From NCBI RefSeq assembly GCF_003693445.1, contig NZ_RFAR01000024.1, positions 1 through 52,730 of the forward strand: a DNA stretch of 52,730 nucleotides, written 5' to 3'. The position numbers and the translations under genes are program-made. The notes below the pieces were generated by a model. It was not told the origin of the DNA. It saw nothing but the letters and a program-made list of their open reading frames with translations, and searched no databases. This document shows, in pieces, positions 30,258 through 36,537 of the stretch (the first letter of the stretch is position 1; each line of letters starts with the position of its first letter). The DNA comes from Aquitalea palustris (lineage in GTDB: Bacteria > Pseudomonadota > Gammaproteobacteria > Burkholderiales > Chromobacteriaceae).

Positions 30258-30302
30258 ATGATACATTGAAGTTTTCTACTTTTCAAGTTTTTAAGTAGAA
30301 AA
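30258..30302 (-). promoter_or_regulatory. Promoter and operator of the XRE-ImmA pair
   Basis: On the minus strand TTGAAA (30286 to 30281) and TATCAT (30263 to 30258) are separated by 17 bases. That is a near-consensus sigma-70 promoter. A perfect inverted repeat, TTTTCTACTT (30272-30281) and AAGTAGAAAA (30293-30302), spans its upstream part; the centre (TTTTCAAGTTTT) is palindrome-like too. Autoregulation by the XRE protein is inferred. The region is markedly AT-rich. Confidence 0.7.
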
Positions 30303-30334
30303 GTGTTTGCATGCTCAGACTCTCAGCCTAACAG

Positions 30335-30371
30335 GAATGAAAAAGCCCCGCTCAGCGGGGCTTTTTCATTC
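30335..30371. terminator. Bidirectional terminator after the Mor gene
   Basis: An 18-base arm at 30335-30352 pairs with 30354-30371. The GC core is GCCCCGCT/AGCGGGGC with an A run on one side and a T run on the other. It ends the early operon after the Mor-like gene (stop at 30387). It also insulates the AT-rich XRE promoter region. Confidence 0.85.
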
Positions 30372-30386
30372 ACAGTGAGAGCGACT

Positions 30387-30842
30387 CTAAAAGAGACTTC
30401 CTTGAGTCGCGACTGGCAACAGGTCATCTGCCTTGGCCAAAATCTCTTCAATCCTGCGATCACACAGTTTGTATTTCGGCACCAACACATTATTGACAGT
30501 GGCATTATGCCCCAACTCACTGCACGACATGTCATAGTCAGCACGGATGCTGGCATCACGCAGGGCGCGCAGCGCAGCTGCGCACTTTGGCACATACAGC
30601 CTGGTATTGCCGTAGCGCTTGACCAACTTGGTCGCTGCATCGACCCCTACCGCTTCGGCCAGTGCAGCAAAATACTGTCCCTCCTGCCGAGCCGTCTTCG
30701 GGATCGGGAAGTGTGTACCACCGTAGGCATCTACCAGCTTCAGCGTTGTAGCCAGCGTCAGCATCTCAACGAGCTGGCGCGCATTGTCAGGCAGCAGGTG
30801 TGCAGCACGGGCCATTGCCATTTCGTGGTCATTGCGGTTCAT
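30387..30842 (-). CDS. mor: Mor/C-family transcription activator, 151 aa
   Basis: The 151-residue product fits the Mor/C pattern. LTLATTLKLVDAYGGTHFPI around residues 27-47 carries the dimerisation part with the Gly-Gly strand, and a C-terminal helix-turn-helix follows (RRIEEILAKADDLL). In Mu such proteins bind near -43 and replace the -35 contact at middle or late promoters. Only one member is visible here, so it is the best candidate for reading the four late elements. It is the last gene of the early operon. Confidence 0.85.
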   Translation of the reverse strand: MNRNDHEMAMARAAHLLPDNARQLVEMLTLATTLKLVDAYGGTHFPIPKTARQEGQYFAALAEAVGVDAATKLVKRYGNTRLYVPKCAAALRALRDASIRADYDMSCSELGHNATVNNVLVPKYKLCDRRIEEILAKADDLLPVATQGSLF

Positions 30843-31255
30843 GCAGGTCTCCCGTTGCGTTTTGCGTCATAGACAAGGGCGACCATCACCCCATGCAGCT
30901 GCTCGTAGTCCAGCCATTCCAGCTTTTCGATTCGATACATGCGCTTTGCCATTCCCTGGGCGTATTCCCACGACCTGCCAGCGGTGGCCAGCTGGGCCTC
31001 AATCTTGGCCATCAGGGTCTCGCGGGTATCCTTCGGCTGCGGCCGGCGGCCATGTTTTTGCGCGGGCTTTTGCATAAAGCCTAGGCGCTTCATTTCGGCC
31101 AGCACGTCATCCAGCTGCTGCAGGGTCAGCTTGGTGCTGCTGGTTTTGCCGTCGGCCAGGCGTGCCAGCATGGCGCGGTAGCTGTCATCAGCCATCTGCA
31201 GCTGCTGCTGGGCGATCTTGATCTTTGCGATCATCGCCTTGCGTCTGTCTGTCAT
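30839..31255 (-). CDS. GemA/Mu gp16-like regulator (DUF1018), 138 aa
   Basis: The 138-residue product has the gp16 pattern: AKIKIAQQQLQMADDSYRAM at the start, then ARLADGKTSSTKLTLQQLDD, and a C-terminal LEWLDYEQLHGVMVALV. GemA-type proteins affect host gene expression and DNA topology. The ATG at 31255 has AGGAGA six bases upstream. It overlaps the Mor gene by four bases. Confidence 0.85.
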   Translation of the reverse strand: MTDRRKAMIAKIKIAQQQLQMADDSYRAMLARLADGKTSSTKLTLQQLDDVLAEMKRLGFMQKPAQKHGRRPQPKDTRETLMAKIEAQLATAGRSWEYAQGMAKRMYRIEKLEWLDYEQLHGVMVALVYDAKRNGRPA

Positions 31256-31275
31256 TGTTCTTCTCCTGGTCAAAC

Positions 31276-31362
31276 TCAATGCACGCGTGACCGGCCATGC
31301 CGGCTTTATCAGAGGACGGCACCCGCTAGTTGATCGGGGCTGGCCGGTCACGGCTGCATTGA
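31276..31362. repeat. Long imperfect inverted repeat upstream of gemA
   Basis: The 22-base arms 31276-31297 and 31341-31362 match in 20 positions. Each has TCAATGCA at the outer end and GTGACCGGCCA at the inner end, with a mismatched pair between. The 43-base interior forms small stems of its own. A further perfect hairpin GAGCCTG/CAGGCTC lies at 31381-31400. The whole lies in the 156-base gap between gemA and the gene before it, in the leader of gemA and mor. Confidence 0.75.
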
Positions 31363-31411
31363 GGGTTAAAACACGTTGCGGAGCCTGTTAATGCAGGCTC
31401 GACACCGGGTT

Positions 31412-31858
31412 CTAAGCAGTGGCCTCTGCGGGGGCGATCTGGATGGAGTCGCAGACCTTGCACAGATGGTTAATGGCGGTTCGGCCACTTGCCCAGGTAA
31501 TGTCATAAAGCGTGATGGTCGCGGTCCAGTAGCGTTCTTCAGCACACATTTTTTTGAAGTAGCGCTTGCCTACTGCCTTCTCCATCGCTGCTTTATCTTT
31601 CTTTGGGCAAGCTGGACGGACTTGCTTGTTCAAGAATTTCTGCTCGGGATACGCCTCCTTACCTGATACCCACTTACCCTCCCAGCGACCATCCACATAT
31701 GTAGCTATGCGATAGCGCATTCCCTTGCAAAGCTTCACGACCAGATCCACTTTGTGGCCATCACATAGGAGGCTTACCCGGCCCCACGGGCTAGTCAGCT
31801 TGTTAATCAATTCCTGCTTTTGTTCTTTGGTCAGTTTCATCGCGGTTTGCTGATCCAT
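31412..31858 (-). CDS. Hypothetical early phage protein, 148 aa
   Basis: The 148-residue product has a helical start (KLTKEQKQELINKLTSPWG), then a beta-type part with VSLLCDGHKVDLVVKL and RYRIATYVDGRWEGKW, and several Cys. It looks like a genuine soluble protein of the early region. It overlaps the upstream gene by one base. I do not recognise the family. Confidence 0.65.
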   Translation of the reverse strand: MDQQTAMKLTKEQKQELINKLTSPWGRVSLLCDGHKVDLVVKLCKGMRYRIATYVDGRWEGKWVSGKEAYPEQKFLNKQVRPACPKKDKAAMEKAVGKRYFKKMCAEERYWTATITLYDITWASGRTAINHLCKVCDSIQIAPAEATA

Positions 31859-32106
31859 CAGTCTTCCTCCTCTTCATCCGTGCAGGGCGTAACGCTGAAG
31901 GGGAGTTTTCCCAGTTGATCCATGGCAATACGCACACCTGCCCGGATGCCCTTGGCGATATCACTGTCTCCCTTGATCTCAGCATCACCGAGCTTGAGAG
32001 TGGACTCCGGGTGATCCAGGATGAGCTGCAGATTGGCGACACGGGAGGCATGCCAGTCCTGAAGCTGTTTGGTGAACTCAATTACTGCGGGGTCGAAAGT
32101 TTGCAT
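31858..32106 (-). CDS. Small early phage protein, 82 aa
   Basis: The ATG at 32106 follows AAGGA by five bases, deciding against a longer frame. The 82-residue product is helical and strongly acidic at the end (TDEEEED), with AVIEFTKQLQDWHASRVANL in its first part. The function is unknown. Confidence 0.6.
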   Translation of the reverse strand: MQTFDPAVIEFTKQLQDWHASRVANLQLILDHPESTLKLGDAEIKGDSDIAKGIRAGVRIAMDQLGKLPFSVTPCTDEEEED

Positions 32107-32181
32107 TGCTGTCCTTTGGCTGCTCATCAGTACCAGGCAACCACGCCTGGCAGACCGCCCTTGCGGGCGGTTTCGCATGGG

Positions 32182-32382
32182 TTATGGGTCCGGCTGTTCA
32201 TTGATCGTCGTTACTGCTGCCTTCAGGTTCATCTGCGCCTGGATATGAAGCAGCTCACCAAGTCGCATAGTTCTCTTGTTTGTGTTGCCTGTTTCTTCCA
32301 GATAGGTTTTGCAACTCACAAGAGTCTTATTCGCTCGGCTTCCCGTTTCCTCTATCTCAATGACCACCCTGAGAATCCCCAC
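32182..32382 (-). CDS. Small early phage protein, 66 aa, GTG start
   Basis: The GTG at 32382 follows GGGAG by six bases and lies just after the stop of the DUF3164 gene. The longer reading upstream would overlap that gene and has a low-complexity, out-of-frame look. The 66-residue product is helical with KTLVSCKTYLEETG and RLGELLHIQAQMN. The function is unknown. Confidence 0.55.
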   Translation of the reverse strand: MGILRVVIEIEETGSRANKTLVSCKTYLEETGNTNKRTMRLGELLHIQAQMNLKAAVTTINEQPDP

Positions 32383-32383
32383 A

Positions 32384-33007
32384 TCACACTCCCGCCATAT
32401 CAAGAGGGATGGGCTGGTACTGGTCGGTATCGCCAATGCGCTCGTACACGCGGATATAGGACTTGGAGCACTGGACCCGGACCGATTCGCTGAGGGCATT
32501 CATGGCCCGCTGCCACTTCTCGTCCTGGATTTCGAGGCGGCGCAGGCTGAGGATGCGGCCGGTGGAAATCTTTCCTTCCTTGTCCACATTGAATGCGTCA
32601 TTGATCAGGGCGCGGATCTCGCTGCGGGCACCTTCGGTCCACTCATGCACGCACTCGTCAATCAGGGCCTTGGCGGCCTGCAGACCTTCATCGAAGGTGA
32701 GCGTATCGCTGACAGCGCGCTTGATCATGTAGCGGCCATCAAACGTGGTCAGCGACACATTGCCCTTTGCACCGCCGACCTTGGCCCCGTAGCGCTCACC
32801 GGACAGTTCAATGAATGCCTGGATGTCAGCAAAGACCGTGGCCTTGAACTGGGCCAGCATCTTGTTGACGTCCAGGGCCTTGTTGATGATTTCCATCACC
32901 AGGGAGTCCCTGGCCATGTCGATTTCCTTGATCGACTCAACCGGGATCAAACGGCCCTTGGCATCCTTGCGGTAGCCGTTCGGGGTGTTTTGCGTTGCGT
33001 TTTGCAT
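32384..33007 (-). CDS. DUF3164 family phage protein, 207 aa
   Basis: The 207-residue product matches the DUF3164 pattern found in early regions of Mu-like phages. It has RKDAKGRLIPVESIKEIDMA at the start, then AFIELSGERYGAKVGGAKGN and a DGRYMIKRAVSDTLTFDEGL segment. It may act in replication or host modification; the role is not established. It shares one base with the upstream gene. Confidence 0.85.
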   Translation of the reverse strand: MQNATQNTPNGYRKDAKGRLIPVESIKEIDMARDSLVMEIINKALDVNKMLAQFKATVFADIQAFIELSGERYGAKVGGAKGNVSLTTFDGRYMIKRAVSDTLTFDEGLQAAKALIDECVHEWTEGARSEIRALINDAFNVDKEGKISTGRILSLRRLEIQDEKWQRAMNALSESVRVQCSKSYIRVYERIGDTDQYQPIPLDMAGV

Positions 33008-33372
33008 TACCTGTTCCTCATTCCAACAATTCGTTTTACTTGCGCCAGCTGCTGCCGGTTTCGCTCAAGCCATTCCGGTGTCAGCCGGGGTTCTTCCTTT
33101 GCATCCCAAAACCGACTGTGTCTTGCCGGTGGCTCCGGGCCGGGAAGGACTGGAGCAGGGACTGGCGGTGCTGAGGGTGGTGTTTCATCCTCCGGGGCTG
33201 GTTCCGGCTCCGGTGGTGGGGCTACCGGCTGGGCGGCTGCATAAGCGGCCAACTCTTCCAGGTAGTCATCCCACACAATCCGCCGGGCCTTATCTGCCGC
33301 CATTCCCATACTCACCAGCCGTGCCGCTTCTGCCCGGAGCTTGGCCTTGGTTGCTTCATCCAGCTCAGTCAT
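33007..33372 (-). CDS. Proline-rich early phage protein, 121 aa
   Basis: A helical start (EATKAKLRAEAARLVSMGMA) and a helical C-terminus flank a long Pro-, Glu- and Ala-rich linker (residues of about 48-84). The linker is probably unstructured. The C-terminal part (PEWLERNRQQLAQVKRIVGM) is basic. A partner-bridging role could be imagined, but none is recognised. Confidence 0.65.
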   Translation of the reverse strand: MTELDEATKAKLRAEAARLVSMGMAADKARRIVWDDYLEELAAYAAAQPVAPPPEPEPAPEDETPPSAPPVPAPVLPGPEPPARHSRFWDAKEEPRLTPEWLERNRQQLAQVKRIVGMRNR

Positions 33373-34106
33373 CGGGCTTGCATGGCCTGCGCTGTCTTGA
33401 CCAAGAAAGACCCAAGCTCCAGGGCATTTGCTGGGTCGACCAGCATTTCCTGGCCATAGCCGATGATGGTGAACAAGCCGCCCATTTCCAGACGGGCCGA
33501 GACCGGCTCAATCAGGACCAGTCGCTTACGGGTCGCTTGCTCCACCGGGCTGTTGTCGGCATCGGCGGTTACCTTCAGCTTTTCTTGAGCCGGGGGGCGG
33601 ATGCGGCCAACCACCTCTGCGCCGTCCTTCAGCTTTACCGGGATGTCGATTGGCGCGGTTTTGTCATCATCAGCAACCGACACCACTGGCTTTACCCAGT
33701 ACCAGCGCTTGTCCTCCAGCCTGGCCAGGCCTTTTCTCTTCCAATACTGCAGAGCGGTGTATTTGGCGTTCCTGCTGCCTTGCACCTCAATCTCAGCGGG
33801 GCCAATACCTGCATCACCGGCCTTGATCAGCAGATCACGGACTTGGTCCGACACTGACTGGACTTCCTCCGAAGGGCTTGCATTGACCATCTCAACGGCC
33901 CGCTCGCGATTCACCTGGCTGCACAGGTGATACATCACCACGCTGCCAACCAAAGTGGAGTTCGACACCCCGATCTGTTCCAGGCGGTCCAGGCTTTCCT
34001 GGATGTCCTTACGCTCCAGCCCGGTTTTCTCGACCAGGGTGCCGAAAGAGGCGGCACCGGCTTCCAGGGCTTCGATCACCTTCTTCTTGGCCTCAAAGGG
34101 GAGCAT
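33369..34106 (-). CDS. Winged-helix-type early phage protein, 245 aa
   Basis: Two winged-helix-like segments are visible: VIEALEAGAASFGTLVEKTG with LERKDIQESLDRLEQIG at the start, and RDLLIKAGDAGIGPAEIEVQ with YTALQYWKRKGLARLEDKRW in the middle. The C-terminal third is a separate beta-type region. It probably binds DNA, as a regulator or replication accessory. It overlaps the genes on both sides. Confidence 0.65.
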   Translation of the reverse strand: MLPFEAKKKVIEALEAGAASFGTLVEKTGLERKDIQESLDRLEQIGVSNSTLVGSVVMYHLCSQVNRERAVEMVNASPSEEVQSVSDQVRDLLIKAGDAGIGPAEIEVQGSRNAKYTALQYWKRKGLARLEDKRWYWVKPVVSVADDDKTAPIDIPVKLKDGAEVVGRIRPPAQEKLKVTADADNSPVEQATRKRLVLIEPVSARLEMGGLFTIIGYGQEMLVDPANALELGSFLVKTAQAMQAR

Positions 34107-34482
34107 GGGTGGTCTCCTGATGGCCGCTTACCAGGTTGGAAACCGAGTAGGCCAGCTCGGTCAGACCCACAGCGCCATTGCCCAGGTGGATCAGCAGCTC
34201 ACGGCAGCGGTCAGCGCTTTGCAGCATCAGCTTGCTATCGAGCGTTCCGGCAAGGATGGCGCGGATCAGGTCGGCGTTTTCCGGGGTGATCAAGGCGGTA
34301 TCAATCCCCAGTTCATGGCGCAGGCGCACCATTTCGTCGACGTTGGCCGGAGCCTGGCGGCCGCTTTCGTAGCGAGAGCCACCAGATTGGGTCACGCGGA
34401 CGGCGGTCCAGAAATCGGCTTGACTCAAGCCCAGCTTGCGGCGCATTACACGGTAGTCACGGTTTACGGTTTTCTCGGTCAT
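34093..34482 (-). CDS. Helix-turn-helix early phage regulator, 129 aa
   Basis: The start is the ATG at 34482, five bases after AGGAGA. Residues of about 10-60 form a helix-turn-helix (RVMRRKLGLSQADFWTAVRV, then QSGGSRYESGRQAPA). The C-terminal half is helical with SADRCRELLIHLGNGAV. It overlaps the next gene by 14 bases. It probably controls phage or host genes; the target is unknown. Confidence 0.7.
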   Translation of the reverse strand: MTEKTVNRDYRVMRRKLGLSQADFWTAVRVTQSGGSRYESGRQAPANVDEMVRLRHELGIDTALITPENADLIRAILAGTLDSKLMLQSADRCRELLIHLGNGAVGLTELAYSVSNLVSGHQETTHAPL

Positions 34483-34502
34483 GTCGTTCTCCTGGTCATT
34501 CA

Positions 34503-34817
34503 TCAGTTAGCGTTTTCGGTCCAAACCACACGGCAGCCATCCAGGCAGAATTGGCCTTCGCGAAAGTGGCCAATCTGGCCGAGGCCAAACCCGTAGTAAG
34601 CAGCTTGGCCCGACTCAATCAGCTGGGCGCAGCGGGCGCTGGTCTGGATCTGGACAGTGGGGCGTGACGGGGTGCTCATGTCGATGCCGACCACGGCAAA
34701 GCCGCGACGGCCCAGCTCCTGGATCACCACTTCCACTTTTTTCACGGCCTGCAGCATCAGGGCATTGATGGGCAGGAATGCAGGCACAGGGCGCTGCGGT
34801 GCGGCGGGTTGTTGCAT
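34503..34817 (-). CDS. Hypothetical early phage protein, 104 aa
   Basis: A helical segment (ALMLQAVKKVEVVIQELGRR) leads to alternating strands (GFAVVGIDMSTPSRPTVQIQ) and a Cys-containing end (EGQFCLDGCRVVW). It appears compact and soluble. Proteins of this pattern occur in early operons of transposable phages; none has an assigned role that I know of. Confidence 0.65.
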   Translation of the reverse strand: MQQPAAPQRPVPAFLPINALMLQAVKKVEVVIQELGRRGFAVVGIDMSTPSRPTVQIQTSARCAQLIESGQAAYYGFGLGQIGHFREGQFCLDGCRVVWTENAN

Positions 34818-34818
34818 G

Positions 34819-35133
34819 TCACTCTCCTTTGCTGCAGTTAACCGGGCACTGGCGGCAGGCCTGCCAATGCGCCATCTTCACGCGGTTGTGGGTGGGGGCC
34901 TTGCTGGTGGCCATCGTCTTGCACACCGTCAGCGCAATCGAATCCCCCGTGTACGGGCAGGTGACCTTGCCCAGTTCTTCCTTCACCTTTGCCAGGACCA
35001 GCTCAGTGCGGCCGGTGTATTTCCCGGCCAGCACCAGGCTGATGGTGCTGCGGGAGTAGCCAAGGGTTTTGGCTACGGCCGCCTGGCCTTGCTGCTCAAC
35101 GGCCTGGCGCAAAACTTCAAGCAAATCACTCAT
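34819..35133 (-). CDS. Small DNA-binding phage protein, 104 aa
   Basis: The N-terminal 40 residues (VEQQGQAAVAKTLGYSRSTI, then LVLAGKYTGRTE) form a LacI-like helix-turn-helix. The C-terminus carries six Cys, including CRQCPVNC, which may bind metal. The start is the ATG at 35133, and it overlaps the upstream gene by eight bases. A dual DNA-binding and metal-binding protein is inferred. Confidence 0.65.
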   Translation of the reverse strand: MSDLLEVLRQAVEQQGQAAVAKTLGYSRSTISLVLAGKYTGRTELVLAKVKEELGKVTCPYTGDSIALTVCKTMATSKAPTHNRVKMAHWQACRQCPVNCSKGE

Positions 35134-35788
35134 CGTCGGCTTCCTCCTGGAACACCACTTCGGCCCAGTTCGGGTCAAAAACACGCTTCAGCCGCTGGAT
35201 CATCGGCGCGCGCGGGCCGGGCTTTTTGCTGTTGATCCGGTTGTAGGGAAGCAAGCGCCAGCGGGCCGGGCTTTTCCCCCCTTTCATGGCCGGCTTGGGC
35301 TGTGGGGGCACAACCATGTCCAGGTATCCAGCAGCGTGCAGCGCCTTCAGGTAGCTGCGGGCGGTTTCCGGCTTGACCTGGTGTTCCGGGGTAGAGGCCG
35401 AGCGGGCAATCTCCAGATAGTCAAAATCCCCCTTGGCCAGGCGCATCACGCGCCACATATTGGTGGTGCCCATACCCTGGGTGACAGGCTTGCCCTCCTT
35501 GGTCAGGCGCGGGGCTTCCATCCCGATATCGCGGGCCAGCTGCCACCGCTTTTCATCGTGGCCACCACGCTTGCCAGACACGTCCTCAATAAAACCGGCA
35601 CGTTCCAGCGTCTGCAGATAGGTCTTGGTGGTATCCATATCCACATCAGCCTTGTGTGCGCAGTCGATAAGGTTGAATTCCTGCAGCTTGCGGATGGCTT
35701 CCCAGACGCGTTGGCGCTTCGGCTTACCACCGGACATCTCCAGATGGGCCGGGCGGCGGCCAGGAACTTTGCGACGGGTTTCGGTCAT
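35126..35788 (-). CDS. Winged-helix early phage protein, 220 aa
   Basis: Two winged-helix-like units are visible: RVWEAIRKLQEFNLIDCAHK with TTKTYLQTLERAGFIED at the start, and PETARSYLKALHAAGYLDMV later. The basic ends suggest nucleic-acid binding. It lies directly downstream of the MuB-like gene, whose stop it touches. It probably supports transposition-replication; the role is not recognised. Confidence 0.65.
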   Translation of the reverse strand: MTETRRKVPGRRPAHLEMSGGKPKRQRVWEAIRKLQEFNLIDCAHKADVDMDTTKTYLQTLERAGFIEDVSGKRGGHDEKRWQLARDIGMEAPRLTKEGKPVTQGMGTTNMWRVMRLAKGDFDYLEIARSASTPEHQVKPETARSYLKALHAAGYLDMVVPPQPKPAMKGGKSPARWRLLPYNRINSKKPGPRAPMIQRLKRVFDPNWAEVVFQEEADDE

Positions 35789-36522
35789 TACGGCAGCCTC
35801 CGGGTCGGAGCTTTGCCGGTGTACAGGGCGCGGTTGCCCCAGTTGGCCAGGGTGGCAACATCCCAGCCCTCGGACAGGCCTTCTTCGCGGATCAGGTTGA
35901 GGTTGTTGCCGACACGGCGGACGGAGCCGCGTGCCTCGTCGACCAGCAGCTGCAGCAGGTCATCAGCCACCGGCATGTCCTCGCTGTAGATCGGCACCAG
36001 CTTGCGGGCATCGTCCAGGCTGACCGGCTGGGCAGGCACCCAGTCCAGCACGCGGGAGTGGAAGCGTTCCCACTTGGCCAGCTTTTGCGGCAAGGCTTCT
36101 TCGCCCACCAGGATGATGCTGGCCTTGTAGCTGTTGTCATGGATGTCGCGGATCAGCTGCACCAGGCGCGGCTTGTCGGCGGCATAGTCGGCTTCATCAA
36201 TGATCAGCGGGCGGCTGCTGGCGGACAGTTGCTGGGCAACCTGGTCCAGCATGGCCGCGCCGGTCTTCTCCGGCTGGATGTCCATTTCAATCAGGATCTT
36301 CTGCAGGAAGGTCTTGCAGGTCCACTGATCCGACATGCGGACGAAATAGCCGTTGTGGCGGAGGTAAGCCTGGGTGGCTGCCTGGGTTTTGCCGAAGCCG
36401 GAAGGACCGTACAGCACAGCCATGCCATCGGAGCCGGCCGGGCGGCCCAGTAGGCGCAGGGTGGTGGCGTGCATCAAATCAACATTCGTGATGTCAGCGG
36501 TCTGGTTGGCGGGGCGACTCAT
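35788..36522 (-). CDS. MuB-like AAA ATPase, target-DNA activator, 244 aa
   Basis: The product has Walker A GPSGFGKT at 39-46 and Walker B LIIDEAD at 106-112, then an AAA-type lid. MuB binds target DNA and delivers it to the transposase, giving target choice and immunity. This shorter form lacks the extra N-terminal domain of Mu B, as in B3-type phages. It follows the transposase by 15 bases. Confidence 0.88.
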   Translation of the reverse strand: MSRPANQTADITNVDLMHATTLRLLGRPAGSDGMAVLYGPSGFGKTQAATQAYLRHNGYFVRMSDQWTCKTFLQKILIEMDIQPEKTGAAMLDQVAQQLSASSRPLIIDEADYAADKPRLVQLIRDIHDNSYKASIILVGEEALPQKLAKWERFHSRVLDWVPAQPVSLDDARKLVPIYSEDMPVADDLLQLLVDEARGSVRRVGNNLNLIREEGLSEGWDVATLANWGNRALYTGKAPTRRLP

Positions 36523-36537
36523 GTTCTTCTCTCCTGT

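Noticed and set aside
32309-33244. 311-codon plus-strand frame opposite the DUF3164 and proline-rich genes
   Set aside because: It is antisense to an operon with overlapping stop-start pairs and resembles a reverse reading of GC-rich codons.
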